DNA of 64,000 nt from Anaerostipes faecalis (GCF_018982945.1 NZ_JABRXE010000001.1:310001-374000), one strand, 5' to 3'. Shown: positions 9,834 through 19,196, counted from the first letter of the stretch. Translations and numbers: made by a program. Notes: generated by a model not told the origin, from the letters alone.

Positions 9834-10532
9834 ATGAAGAAAAAACATCAAACCCTAAAAGAGATACCAGTATCTGAAAGACCTTATGAAAAATGTGAAA
9901 AGTATGGACCTGAAATGCTGTCTGATGCAGAGCTTCTTGCGGTGATTCTTAGGAATGGAACCAGAGATAAAACGGCAATTGAGCTAGCGAGAGAAATTAT
10001 ATCATTACATCCATATTATCAGGGAATTCTCGGTATTTTCCATTTGTCTCTGGAGGAATTAAAAAGGATTGATGGAATAGGACTTGTAAAAGCAGTGCAG
10101 GTTCAATGTATTGCTGAATTATCTAAACGTCTTTCTGCATCGAAAGCACAAGATAAGATTAGTTTCCATTCGCCTGGATCTATTGCAGACTATTATATGG
10201 AAAAGATGCGACACCTGAATCGTGAAAAGATGATTTTAATTTTTTTTAATGGGAAGAATAAGGTCATCAAAGAGCTAACGATTTCCGTTGGTACAGTAAA
10301 TCAGACGGTGGCATCTCCAAGAGAGTTATTTGTAGAAGCATTTCGCTGTGAAGCAGTATCTGTTATCATGGTCCATAATCATCCGTCAGGTGATCCTACT
10401 CCAAGCAGACAGGATATTCTGACGACTAAGAGAATGAAAGAAATTGGAGAATTTGTCGGAATTCCACTGTCTGACCATATTATCATCGGAGATCATTCTT
10501 ATGTGAGTTTTCGCGAAGAACAGATGATGTAA
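9834..10532 (+). CDS. radC: RadC / JAB-domain protein
   Basis: 232-aa member of the RadC family. The N-terminal half has helix-hairpin-helix-like segments (GPEMLSDAELLAVILRNG, GIGLVKAVQVQ). The C-terminal MPN+/JAB metal site is HNHPSGDPTPSRQD preceded by EAFRCEAVSVIMV. The exact cellular role is unsettled; a direct repair function in Escherichia coli has been questioned. AAAGGAA precedes the ATG. It lies 10 bases before mreB, the order radC-mreB-mreC-mreD being common in Firmicutes. Confidence 0.93.
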   Translation: MKKKHQTLKEIPVSERPYEKCEKYGPEMLSDAELLAVILRNGTRDKTAIELAREIISLHPYYQGILGIFHLSLEELKRIDGIGLVKAVQVQCIAELSKRLSASKAQDKISFHSPGSIADYYMEKMRHLNREKMILIFFNGKNKVIKELTISVGTVNQTVASPRELFVEAFRCEAVSVIMVHNHPSGDPTPSRQDILTTKRMKEIGEFVGIPLSDHIIIGDHSYVSFREEQMM

Positions 10533-10542
10533 GGAGATTAAT

Positions 10543-11508
10543 ATGAAAAAAGGTCAGATAGGAATCGAATTGGGAACAAGAAATTTGAGAATTTGTATAC
10601 AGGGCAAAGAACAGTTTCTTAAAATGAAGAATCTAATTGCAATGGATTGTTATGGAAAGATTTCTGCAATAGGAAATGAAGCTTTTCTGATGCTGGAGAA
10701 GGAACCGCGGGAGATTCAGATGATCGCGCCTGTTCATTGTGGTGTGATAGGGGATTATACCAATATGCGTCTTTTGCTTACTTCAGTATTTCGAAAGTAT
10801 TTTCGTCATTTCCGAAAATATACGGTAAATGTTGCTATACCTGTAGATATTACAGGAGTTGAGAGAAGAGCATTTTCTGATTTAATATGGGAATCTGTAC
10901 GACATTTGAGAGAAGTGCATCTTATTCCCAAACCGGTACTTGCTGCCATGGGAAATGGAATAGATGTTTCTAAACCCTCTGGAAATCTGATAGTTGATTT
11001 TGGCGCTGGAACAACAGAAATATCAGTTATTTCTTTGGGAGGAATTGTAAGCAGCCGTTTGATTCCTTTTGGGGGAAATCAGATTGATCAATGGCTTGTC
11101 CATCAGATGAAACGAGAGTATAATATAAATATTGGAAAGAAAAGTGCAGAACGTTTAAAAATGCAATATTCCAAATGTGAGAATGATAAATCTGTGATAA
11201 TCAAAGGAAGGGATCTGGTCAGTGGATTACCTAGAAAAACCTGGGTTCCAGTACTTGCTGCAGAGAAGAAAGTCAGGGACTATATTCATGAAATAACCAT
11301 GGAGACAAAAGCTCTGCTTGAGATTGTTCCACCGGAGCTTGCTTCAGATATTATTGCTCATGGTATATATACTTCAGGTGGTGGAGCAGCATTTTCCAAA
11401 GCAGAAAGCTGGATGGAAGAGGAATTGGGCATTCAGGTGCATAGCATGAAAGAACCAGAAGATAGTGTTATACGTGGCCTGAAGATACTCATTGATGAAT
11501 GTAAATAA
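10543..11508 (+). CDS. mreB: Divergent MreB-family actin-like protein
   Basis: Bacterial actin that organises the elongation machinery; gene order with mreC and mreD supports this. 321 aa, slightly short for MreB (about 335-345). Recognisable segments are ELGTRN (phosphate 1, residues 9-14), IPVDITGVERRA (99-110), DFGAGTTEI (phosphate 2, 152-160) and SGGGAAF (adenosine motif). Several normally conserved residues differ: D of DxGTxN is E9, DIGGGTTE reads DFGAGTTE, and the glutamates of the usual EEPMAAAIG segment read PKPVLAAMG (129-137). It may therefore bind or hydrolyse ATP differently. No second mreB is present in this window. Confidence 0.85.
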   Translation: MKKGQIGIELGTRNLRICIQGKEQFLKMKNLIAMDCYGKISAIGNEAFLMLEKEPREIQMIAPVHCGVIGDYTNMRLLLTSVFRKYFRHFRKYTVNVAIPVDITGVERRAFSDLIWESVRHLREVHLIPKPVLAAMGNGIDVSKPSGNLIVDFGAGTTEISVISLGGIVSSRLIPFGGNQIDQWLVHQMKREYNINIGKKSAERLKMQYSKCENDKSVIIKGRDLVSGLPRKTWVPVLAAEKKVRDYIHEITMETKALLEIVPPELASDIIAHGIYTSGGGAAFSKAESWMEEELGIQVHSMKEPEDSVIRGLKILIDECK

Positions 11509-11526
11509 TGAAACGAGGATAGTTGT

Positions 11527-12393
11527 ATGAAGTTGCAAAGGAAAAAAATGAATTCAACCCATTATCTGGTGATTTTTATTGCTGTCTGCGGATTACTGAT
11601 TGGTGTCAGTGTATTTGCAGGAGGTGTACTTACACCGGTTAAAAATGTTGTTACAATGATTCTGTCACCAATGCAGAAAGGTATTAATTCAGTGGGAAAT
11701 TCGGTGTTTTCATGGAATGAAGATATTAAGACAAAAAAACAGCTGAAAGCTGAAAATGAACTGCTCCAGGAAAAACTTAATGCAATGAAGATGCAGAATC
11801 GGATTCTGCAGCAGGATCAGGTAGAGCTGGAGAGACTTCAGGACCTGCTTAAATTAAAGGCAAAATATAAAAAATATCACACTGTGGGTGCCAGAGTAAT
11901 CAGTAAAGGTTCAGGAAACTGGTTTGAGATTTTTGCGATAGACAAAGGTAGTAAAGATGGAATCAAGAAAGATATGAACGTTATTGCAGATAACGGACTG
12001 GTAGGTATCGTATATGATGTAACATCTCATTCTGCGAAAGTAAGAACAATCATAAATGATACAAGTATGGTAAGTGCCATGTTTTTAAAAACAAAAGATA
12101 ACTGTATCGTGAAAGGAAGTCTGGATACTATGGCAGACGGGTATCTGGAAGTTGTATATATTGATAAAGATGCAAAAGTGAAAAATGGGGATGAACTGGT
12201 TACTTCTTATATCAGTTCAAAATTTAATGAAGGTATCACCATTGGAAAAGTATCCGATATTAAACTGGATTCAACAAAGCTTACAAAAACAGCCAGAGTA
12301 ACCCCGATCGTTGATTTTAAACATTTAAAAGAAGTTTTGGTAATTACGGATATTAAGAAGACAGAATCATTAGACGAAGGAACGAAAGAATAG
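11527..12393 (+). CDS. mreC: Cell shape-determining protein MreC
   Basis: Bitopic membrane protein of the elongation complex that links MreB to PBP2 and RodA. 288 aa. A short cytoplasmic N-terminus is followed by one membrane segment (about residues 12-32), a coiled coil (about 60-110, KKQLKAENELLQEKLNAMK) and the C-terminal beta domains, with VIADNGLVGIVYDV and TSYISSKFNEGITIGKV as family motifs. It lies between mreB and mreD with 18- and 13-base gaps. Confidence 0.93.
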   Translation: MKLQRKKMNSTHYLVIFIAVCGLLIGVSVFAGGVLTPVKNVVTMILSPMQKGINSVGNSVFSWNEDIKTKKQLKAENELLQEKLNAMKMQNRILQQDQVELERLQDLLKLKAKYKKYHTVGARVISKGSGNWFEIFAIDKGSKDGIKKDMNVIADNGLVGIVYDVTSHSAKVRTIINDTSMVSAMFLKTKDNCIVKGSLDTMADGYLEVVYIDKDAKVKNGDELVTSYISSKFNEGITIGKVSDIKLDSTKLTKTARVTPIVDFKHLKEVLVITDIKKTESLDEGTKE

Positions 12394-12406
12394 CAGGTGA
12401 AATCAA

Positions 12407-12922
12407 ATGAGTATAAAAAGAATTGTATTTTATATTATATCAGTGATTACCTGCTTCCTTTTGCAGACAACAGTTTTTGATTTTCTGAAACTGGCAGATG
12501 TAGTACCTAATATCTTATTGATTCTGACTGTTACCATGGGATTTATCCGAGGTAAAAAAGAGGGAATCGTAATCGGTTTTATATGCGGGTTATTGATTGA
12601 TATTTTTTCAGGTGATGTTCTGGGACAGTATGCACTGGTTTATTTGTTGTTTGGATATGCCAATGGATGGTTTCATACACATTTTTATGAGGATGATATT
12701 TTACTTCCTATGGGGCTTCTGGCAGTAAATTCATTGGCTTACAGTGTTGTGATTTTCTTTTTCTTTTTTGCATTGAGAGGAAGATTTCATTTTTTCTCAT
12801 ATCTGTGGCACATTATGATTCCTGAAGCAGTTTATACAGCGATTGTGGCATTGGTAATTTATAAAATACTTTTGGCAATTGATGTTCGAATCAGCGATGG
12901 TGAAAAAAGGAGTATGTTCTAA
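12407..12922 (+). CDS. mreD: Rod shape-determining protein MreD
   Basis: 171-aa integral membrane protein with about five hydrophobic segments; part of the MreBCD-PBP2-RodA complex. The pattern VPNILLILTVTMGFIRGKKEG and GFICGLLIDIFSG is typical of MreD. AGGTGAAATCAA precedes the ATG. The stop codon abuts the PBP2 start without a gap, indicating tight coupling. Confidence 0.92.
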   Translation: MSIKRIVFYIISVITCFLLQTTVFDFLKLADVVPNILLILTVTMGFIRGKKEGIVIGFICGLLIDIFSGDVLGQYALVYLLFGYANGWFHTHFYEDDILLPMGLLAVNSLAYSVVIFFFFFALRGRFHFFSYLWHIMIPEAVYTAIVALVIYKILLAIDVRISDGEKRSMF

Positions 12923-15838
12923 ATGTTACGAAAAGTTTATCAAAAAGCAGAAAAATTACTGGAAAATCGTCTGTTAGTCTTGACGGTTTTATTTGGAGTG
13001 CTTTTTTGTATTCTTGTTTACAGAGTTTTTATTCTCCAGATTGTTCAAGGGGAATCTCATAGACAGGATTTTACATATAAAGTTGAAAAGACAGTGAAGA
13101 TTTCCGGGACAAGAGGAAATATCTATGACAGCAATGGAAAGCTGCTGGCTTATAATAAGCTTGTTTATACAGTGACATTTCAGAATGATAATGCATTTAA
13201 GACTCTTGCAGAAAAAAATGACACTTCTGAAAACTACGAAAAAAACCGTATTATTTATGAAGTGATTAAAATACTGGAAAGTAATGGAGATACATTTATC
13301 AATGATATCCCAATAGAAATTACAGGCAGTGGCAAGTTTCGTTTCACAGAAACCGGATCTCGGCTGGAAAAATTCAAAAGAGATGTATTCGGAATTGGTA
13401 AAGATACATCCGATTTATCAGCTTCTGAAAAAGAATTAAGAGAAAAACAGCTGAATGCATCAGCCAAAGAAGTGTTTGAATATTTAAGAAATGGAACTCT
13501 TGGTTCAGCAGGAACCGGAAAAATGTTTGACATTGATAAAAAGTATTCGAATAAAGATGCTCTGAAAATCATGTCTGTTCGTTATAGTGCTTTTTTAAGC
13601 AGGTATTCTCAATATATGAAGGTAACCATCGCCAATGAAATCAGTAACAAGAGTATTGCGGAAATCGAGGAACGAAGTGGAGATTTACCGGGAATAGATA
13701 TTTCTACAAAATCTATTCGTGTTTATAATAAAAGTGAGGCAATGTCCCATGTGGTAGGTTATACAGGAACGGTTAATACAGATGAACTGGAAGAGTACAA
13801 TAAAGGAAAAAGCGAAGATGATAAGGATTATTATTCCATGGATGAAACTGTTGGAAAAGCCGGGATTGAGAAGGAACTGGAATCTTATCTTCATGGAGAT
13901 AGTGGAAGTCAGACACTTATTGTAAATAATATTGGGAAAATTGTAGATACCACAAAGACGGTTAAGGCAGGGACAGGTAATAATGTAACGTTGTCAATAG
14001 ACAGTGAACTTCAGGAATATGTGTATAATCTTCTGGAGAAAAAAATTGCCGGAATCGTTCTTTCAAAGTTGACACCTTCCGATAGTAAAGGAACAAATCG
14101 TGAGAATATTAAAATTCCAATTAAAGATACTTACTATGCATTGATTGGAAATGGAATCATTGATCTGGAAAATTTAAATGGCAATGATGCGACGCCTTAT
14201 GAGAAGAAAATATATAAAAAGATTCAGAAATTAAAAGATTCAGCTATTGATTCAACAGTTGATATGATTATGAACAGTCACAAATCTTACAAGAGTGAAA
14301 GTGATGAAAGACAGGCATATGCAACTTATGTGTATAAATTGCTGACCAGTAAAAAGATTTTATTAAGCAGTTCAATTGATACTAAAGATAAGACATACCA
14401 GAAATGGGAAAATGAAAAAATAGGTTTGGGAGAATTTTTTCGATATGCAATAAATAAGGAATGGATTGATATTTCTAATCTGAGTATTAAAAGTAAATAT
14501 AATGATACTGAAGAGATAATGAAAGCACTTGCATCATATATTGAAGATCAGTTGATAGAAGCAGATGATTTTGATATGACTGTTTGTGAACAAAAGATTG
14601 ATACAGGAAAATTATCTGGAAGAGAAGTTTGTTTATTGCTGTATGAACAGGGAATTCTTAAGAAAAAAGGTGATAGTGATTATACAGGACTTAAGTCAGG
14701 TTCTTTGAGCAGTTATTCTTTTATTTACAATAAATTAAAGAAACTGGAGATTACACCTGCACAGCTGGGATTAGATCCTTGTTCTGGTTCTATAGTAATT
14801 ACAGATTCAAAAACGGGAAAAGTTAAAGCAATGGTAAGTTACCCGGGATATGATAGTAACAGGCTTTCAAATGGAACAGATTCAGGATATTACAGACAGC
14901 TTGCCAATTCCACATCAACACCATTATATAATCAGGTGTTAAATCATAAAACTGCTCCAGGATCTACATTTAAACCATTGTGCGCTTTGGCGGGATTAAA
15001 TGAAAAAGTGATTACTACCGGAACGACGATTAATTGTACCGGATTATATGATAAAATTACTCCAGCAGCTAAGTGCTGGAAATATCCGGACAAGCATGGT
15101 TCAAAAAATGTTTCAGGTGCAATAGGAGCATCTTGTAATTATTTCTTTTATGAGGTAGGATATCAATTAGGAAATAAATCGGGAACATACAGTAGTAAAC
15201 AAGGACTTAAATATCTGGAGAAGTATGCAACGGAACTTGGAATAAATAAAAAATCAGGTATTGAGCTGGATGAAGCTTCACCTCAGGTGTCAGATGAGAC
15301 ATCTGTTCGTTCGGCTATCGGACAGGGGCGAAACAGTTTTACTCCAAGTCAGATTTCCAATTATGTGACGACTCTGTCAAACAGGGGTACAGTCTTCGAT
15401 TTGAGTATTCTTGATAAGATTACAAATGATAATGGAAAAACCATAAAGAAATATAATGTAAAGAAAAAAGGAAAAGTAACATACAAAACAGAATACTGGG
15501 ATGCAGTCCAATCCGGTATGCGTCGAGTAGTAACAGGAAAAGACAGTTCTGTAAGCAGTATTTTTAATGGAACAAAGGTTGAGATTGCAGGTAAAACCGG
15601 AACGGCACAGGAAGATAAGAAACGTCCAAACCATGCGTTATTCATTTCTTTTGCGCCATATAAAGATCCGGAAATTTCTGTAACTGTGGTAATACCGTAT
15701 GGATATACATCTTCCAATGCAGCATCTGTAGCAAAAGATGTTTATGAATATTATTTTGCGGGAGATAAGAAAAAAGCACAGCTGGAGAAGAAAAATAATA
15801 TTGCCACTGAGGCAGCTTCAAGTGTTGCAGGAGATTAA
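12923..15838 (+). CDS. mrdA: Penicillin-binding protein 2 with a large internal insertion
   Basis: Class B transpeptidase of cell elongation. 971 aa, well above the usual 600-720. One N-terminal membrane anchor (about 19-41), then the dimerisation domain beginning SGTRGNIYDSNGKLLAYN (61-78). The transpeptidase motifs are STFK (S681-K684), SCN and KTGTAQ. Between NVTLSIDSELQEYV (354-367) and SGSIVITDSKTGKVKAMVS (621-639), which are close together in ordinary PBP2, lies a charged, mostly hydrophilic insert of roughly 230 residues (about 381-612). There is no frame break. Its place directly after mreD and in the same transcript as rodA supports the elongation role rather than SpoVD or PBP3. Confidence 0.92.
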   Translation: MLRKVYQKAEKLLENRLLVLTVLFGVLFCILVYRVFILQIVQGESHRQDFTYKVEKTVKISGTRGNIYDSNGKLLAYNKLVYTVTFQNDNAFKTLAEKNDTSENYEKNRIIYEVIKILESNGDTFINDIPIEITGSGKFRFTETGSRLEKFKRDVFGIGKDTSDLSASEKELREKQLNASAKEVFEYLRNGTLGSAGTGKMFDIDKKYSNKDALKIMSVRYSAFLSRYSQYMKVTIANEISNKSIAEIEERSGDLPGIDISTKSIRVYNKSEAMSHVVGYTGTVNTDELEEYNKGKSEDDKDYYSMDETVGKAGIEKELESYLHGDSGSQTLIVNNIGKIVDTTKTVKAGTGNNVTLSIDSELQEYVYNLLEKKIAGIVLSKLTPSDSKGTNRENIKIPIKDTYYALIGNGIIDLENLNGNDATPYEKKIYKKIQKLKDSAIDSTVDMIMNSHKSYKSESDERQAYATYVYKLLTSKKILLSSSIDTKDKTYQKWENEKIGLGEFFRYAINKEWIDISNLSIKSKYNDTEEIMKALASYIEDQLIEADDFDMTVCEQKIDTGKLSGREVCLLLYEQGILKKKGDSDYTGLKSGSLSSYSFIYNKLKKLEITPAQLGLDPCSGSIVITDSKTGKVKAMVSYPGYDSNRLSNGTDSGYYRQLANSTSTPLYNQVLNHKTAPGSTFKPLCALAGLNEKVITTGTTINCTGLYDKITPAAKCWKYPDKHGSKNVSGAIGASCNYFFYEVGYQLGNKSGTYSSKQGLKYLEKYATELGINKKSGIELDEASPQVSDETSVRSAIGQGRNSFTPSQISNYVTTLSNRGTVFDLSILDKITNDNGKTIKKYNVKKKGKVTYKTEYWDAVQSGMRRVVTGKDSSVSSIFNGTKVEIAGKTGTAQEDKKRPNHALFISFAPYKDPEISVTVVIPYGYTSSNAASVAKDVYEYYFAGDKKKAQLEKKNNIATEAASSVAGD

Positions 15839-15857
15839 GGGAAAGGTGAGGGATTAT

Positions 15858-16583
15858 ATGAAAGATCCTGTATTATTAAAGGGAAATAATTATGGTCTGA
15901 CAATTGTACTGGATTCAGAGATGGATTTTCGAAAATTAAAACAGGTCGTAAAAGAAAAGTTTATACAGGCAAAGGATTTTTTTAACAGTAAGAAGCAGAT
16001 AGCTGTTAAAATTGAAGGAAGAAAACTCAATTCCATACAAATGAGAGAGTTGCTGGATATTATTTCAGAAAACAGTTCTTTAGAAATCGCATATATTATT
16101 GAAGATGATAAACTGGCAGATAACATTTTTAAAGAAACAATGGATCAATATATCCATTTAAAAGAAAAAAAGCAGGAAGAGGCTAATGTTACTTCTGGAC
16201 AGTTTTATAAAGGAACCCTTCGATCAGGACAAAGTCTTGAATCAGATTCAAGTGTTGTTGTTGTGGGTGATGTTAATCCTGGAGCAACAGTGATGGCTAA
16301 AGGGAATGTGGTTATACTTGGTTGTGCTAAGGGGTATGTTTATGCAGGAACAGATGGAGATGAGAAATCATTTATAGCTGCGCTGGATATGCAGCCTATG
16401 CAGGTAAGGATAGGAAATATGATAGCCAGATGCTCTGATGAAGAAAAAGATAGGAAGAGAAAGAAATTTGGCAGAAGCAAAAATGACTCACAGATAATGG
16501 AAGCGCAGATTGCATTTGTTGAAGATGGAAAAATATATATTGAACCAATATCAAAAGCGCTTTTAAGTGAGATTACAGTTTAG
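15858..16583 (+). CDS. minC: Septum site-determining protein MinC
   Basis: Inhibitor of FtsZ assembly away from midcell, recruited by MinD. The N-terminal part (about 1-100) is the weakly conserved MinC_N domain. The C-terminal beta-helix carries FYKGTLRSGQSL and VVGDVNPGATVMAKGNVVILG, the clear MinC signature. The open frame extends upstream to 15738 inside the PBP2 gene, but the ATG at 15858 has an AGGTGAGGG ribosome site and matches the family N-terminus (KGNNYGLTIVLD); this gives 241 aa. Co-transcribed with minD and minE. Confidence 0.9.
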   Translation: MKDPVLLKGNNYGLTIVLDSEMDFRKLKQVVKEKFIQAKDFFNSKKQIAVKIEGRKLNSIQMRELLDIISENSSLEIAYIIEDDKLADNIFKETMDQYIHLKEKKQEEANVTSGQFYKGTLRSGQSLESDSSVVVVGDVNPGATVMAKGNVVILGCAKGYVYAGTDGDEKSFIAALDMQPMQVRIGNMIARCSDEEKDRKRKKFGRSKNDSQIMEAQIAFVEDGKIYIEPISKALLSEITV

Positions 16584-16601
16584 TGAATGGAGGAAATAAA
16601 A

Positions 16602-17387
16602 ATGAGTGAAGTTATTGTCATTACATCCGGAAAAGGTGGGGTAGGAAAAACTACAACAACAGCAAATGTTGGAACCGGTCTTGCTAAAGAAGGGAAAAAA
16701 GTAGTACTGATTGATACGGATATAGGACTTCGCAATCTGGATGTGGTTATGGGTCTGGAAAATAGAATTGTATATAATCTTGTAGATGTTGTTGAAGGTA
16801 ACTGTCGTATGAAACAGGCATTGATCAAAGATAAAAAATATCCAAATTTATTTTTACTTCCTTCTGCACAGACAAGGGACAAGACTTCTGTTTCTCCGGA
16901 ACAGATGGGAAAACTGGTGGAAGATTTGAAAGAAGAGTTTGATTATATCATTCTGGATTGTCCTGCAGGAATCGAGCAGGGATTTAAGAATGCTATATCT
17001 GGTGCAGACAGAGCTTTAGTGGTGACAACACCGGAAGTTTCTGCAATTCGTGACGCAGACCGGATTATTGGTCTGTTAGAAGCAAATGAAATACATAAGA
17101 TTGATCTTGTAATCAATCGAATCCGTATGGATATGGTAAACCGTGGAGATATGCTTTCAAAAGATGATGTTCTTGATATTCTTGCAATTAATCTTATTGG
17201 AATTGTACCGGATGACGAAAATATTGTTATTTCCACAAATCAAGGGGAGCCACTGGTGGGAACTTCAACTCCGGCAGGTAAAGCTTATGAAAATATATGC
17301 AAACGTGTCCTGGGGGAAAATGTCCCTTTTATGGAAATTACTGGACCAACATTTTTCCAGAAGCTTGCCAGTGTATTTAAGAAATAG
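16602..17387 (+). CDS. minD: Septum site-determining ATPase MinD
   Basis: Membrane-binding ParA-type ATPase that carries MinC and is released by MinE. The deviant Walker A GKGGVGKTTTTAN is at the N-terminus, with VVLIDTDIGLRNLDVVMG and DYIILDCPAGIEQGF following. The C-terminal amphipathic membrane anchor is seen in FFQKLASVFKK. The ATG at 16602 is preferred to an in-frame one at 16587 because the TGGAGGAAA site lies between them; this gives 261 aa. Confidence 0.96.
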   Translation: MSEVIVITSGKGGVGKTTTTANVGTGLAKEGKKVVLIDTDIGLRNLDVVMGLENRIVYNLVDVVEGNCRMKQALIKDKKYPNLFLLPSAQTRDKTSVSPEQMGKLVEDLKEEFDYIILDCPAGIEQGFKNAISGADRALVVTTPEVSAIRDADRIIGLLEANEIHKIDLVINRIRMDMVNRGDMLSKDDVLDILAINLIGIVPDDENIVISTNQGEPLVGTSTPAGKAYENICKRVLGENVPFMEITGPTFFQKLASVFKK

Positions 17388-17404
17388 GGAAGGAAGCGAG
17401 GAAT

Positions 17405-17665
17405 ATGGGAATATTTGATAATTTTTTTAAGAAAAAAAGTTCAGGAGAAGTTGCAAAAGATCGTTTAAAACTTTTATTGGTTTCGGATCGTTCCAATTGT
17501 TCACCTGAAACTATGGAATTGATCAAAAATGATATTATCAAAGTAATTTCAAAATATATGGAAATTGATCCAGAGGGATTGGATATTCAGATTACGCAAA
17601 ACAGTGAAGAATCGGAAGGACCGGCCTTATATGCCAATATTCCGATTCGAGAACTAAAGAAATAG
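17405..17665 (+). CDS. minE: Cell division topological specificity factor MinE
   Basis: 86-aa activator of the MinD ATPase that allows Min oscillation. It begins with the membrane-targeting helix MGIFDNFFKKK, then AKDRLKLLLVSDRSNCSPE (the MinD-contact segment) and the beta-stranded dimerisation part ending in ALYANIPIRELKK. The presence of MinE suggests an oscillating Min system, although DivIVA is also encoded about 7 kb downstream. Confidence 0.94.
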   Translation: MGIFDNFFKKKSSGEVAKDRLKLLLVSDRSNCSPETMELIKNDIIKVISKYMEIDPEGLDIQITQNSEESEGPALYANIPIRELKK

Positions 17666-17678
17666 CATGGAGTGAAAA

Positions 17679-18794
17679 ATGTTTCGAAACTATCGACTGA
17701 AAAATTATAATTTTAAACTTATTTTGACAGTTTTAGTCCTTTCTGCCATGGGACTGGTATTTATTCATAGTGCAAATCCTTCTTTTGTAGTAAAACAGGC
17801 GTTGGGAATTGTGATGGGATTTATAGTTATTGTAGCTGTTTCTATGATTGATTTTCAGTTTTTTACAAGAAATTCAGAATTATTGTATATTTTGAATCTT
17901 GTATTATTGTTGGGGGTAAAATTTTTCGGAAAAGAAGTTAACAATGCAAAACGATGGTTTTCCTTAGGACCCCTGGGAACATTCCAGCCTTCAGAGTTGA
18001 CAAAAATTATTATGATCATTGTAGTAGCTGTTTATCTCGTAAAGCATCAGTATGATTTAAATGAGCCAAAGGTACTTGGAAAACTTGCGTTATTATGTGC
18101 ACCTCCTTTATATCTCATATTAAGTCAGCCTAATCTGTCTACTACACTTGATATTTGTTTTATTATTATTGCCATGGTGTTTGTGGCGGGGCTGGATTCA
18201 AAACTGATTATTAGAGTGTTTGCGATTGGAATTCCGCTTTTGGCAATCTTTTTATGGTATGTTCAGATGCCTGGACAGATATTGTTAAGACCTCATCAGG
18301 TGGAGAGAATTGTCTCTTTTCTTCATCCGGAAGATTATGCTGATTCAACAGCACTGCAGACAAGCAATTCTGTAATGGCAATAGGATCTGGAGGATTATT
18401 TGGAAAAGGATTTGGCAGCAGTACCATTTCTAATGTATCAGCCAGTGATGTAAATCTGGTTTCTGAACAGCAGACTGATTTTATTTTTTCTGCTGTCGGT
18501 GAAGAATTTGGTTTTGTGGGATGTATCGTCGTAATGGCGGTTCTCTTTATACTGGTTCTCCAGTGTATTGGGATTGCAAGAAAAGCAGATAATCTTATTG
18601 GAATGTATGTAGCAACGGGAGTTGCCAGTTATATGGGATTTCAGTCGTTTATTAATATTGGTGTTGCAACTGGAACATTGCCAAATACCGGATTGCCATT
18701 ACCATTTATCAGTTACGGTTTAAGTTCGATACTTTCAGCTTCTATAGGAATAGGGCTGTTGTTAAATATTCATTTGCAAGGAAAAAGATATTAG
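17679..18794 (+). CDS. rodA: Peptidoglycan glycosyltransferase RodA (SEDS family)
   Basis: Polytopic membrane enzyme that polymerises lipid II together with the class B PBP. 371 aa with about ten hydrophobic segments. SEDS family features are GPLGTFQPSELTKI, HQVERIVSFLHPE, SGGLFGKGFG, EQQTDFIFSAVGEEFGF and the final GLPLPFISYGLSSILSA. The cell-shape operon with PBP2 identifies it as RodA rather than FtsW. Confidence 0.93.
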   Translation: MFRNYRLKNYNFKLILTVLVLSAMGLVFIHSANPSFVVKQALGIVMGFIVIVAVSMIDFQFFTRNSELLYILNLVLLLGVKFFGKEVNNAKRWFSLGPLGTFQPSELTKIIMIIVVAVYLVKHQYDLNEPKVLGKLALLCAPPLYLILSQPNLSTTLDICFIIIAMVFVAGLDSKLIIRVFAIGIPLLAIFLWYVQMPGQILLRPHQVERIVSFLHPEDYADSTALQTSNSVMAIGSGGLFGKGFGSSTISNVSASDVNLVSEQQTDFIFSAVGEEFGFVGCIVVMAVLFILVLQCIGIARKADNLIGMYVATGVASYMGFQSFINIGVATGTLPNTGLPLPFISYGLSSILSASIGIGLLLNIHLQGKRY

Positions 18795-18803
18795 GAGGTT
18801 AAT

Positions 18804-19196
18804 ATGAATGTAGGATTAGTTGCTCACGATGGAAAGAAAAATCTTATGCAGAATTTGTGTATTGCATATCAGGATATTTTAAGGAAACATAAGATTTATG
18901 CGACCAGTACTACTGGACGTGTCATTGAAGATGTGACAAATTTGAAAATTCATAAGCTTTTAATTGGCCATTTTGGCGGGATGCAGCAAATGGGTTCTAA
19001 GATTGCCAACAATGAAATAGACCTTCTGATTTTTCTTCAAGATCCTTCTAATAAAAAGAGGACACCTGATTTCTATAATGTATTAAATCTTTGTGATAAA
19101 TATAATATTCCATGCGCCACAAATCTTCCTACAGCGGAAGTTTTGATCCTGGCACTGGACAGAGGAGATTTAGATTGGAGGAATATGTACAAATAG
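18804..19196 (+). CDS. MgsA homologue lacking key catalytic residues
   Basis: 130-aa protein of the methylglyoxal synthase fold; the family enzyme turns dihydroxyacetone phosphate into methylglyoxal and phosphate. Overall similarity is clear (VAHDGKK, IYATSTTGRVI, IANNEIDLLIFLQDP, IPCATNLPTAEVLI). The conserved GGDQQ motif reads GGMQQ, putting Met60 where E. coli has the catalytic base Asp71. The DPxxxxPHxPD segment reads DPSNKKRTPD, so the His98 equivalent is lost (an Arg or Thr). H8, D9, D80 and D89 (E. coli His19, Asp20, Asp91, Asp101) remain. It may be inactive as a synthase, or act on another ligand. AGGAGG precedes the ATG; it is the last gene of the mreB-rodA run. Confidence 0.8.
   Translation: MNVGLVAHDGKKNLMQNLCIAYQDILRKHKIYATSTTGRVIEDVTNLKIHKLLIGHFGGMQQMGSKIANNEIDLLIFLQDPSNKKRTPDFYNVLNLCDKYNIPCATNLPTAEVLILALDRGDLDWRNMYK

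Noticed and set aside
13255-13572. Opposite-strand open frames of 60-125 codons inside mutS, PBP2, purL and others
   Set aside because: They lie antisense to well-supported genes, lack ribosome sites and resemble no family; they are shadows of AT-rich coding sequence.
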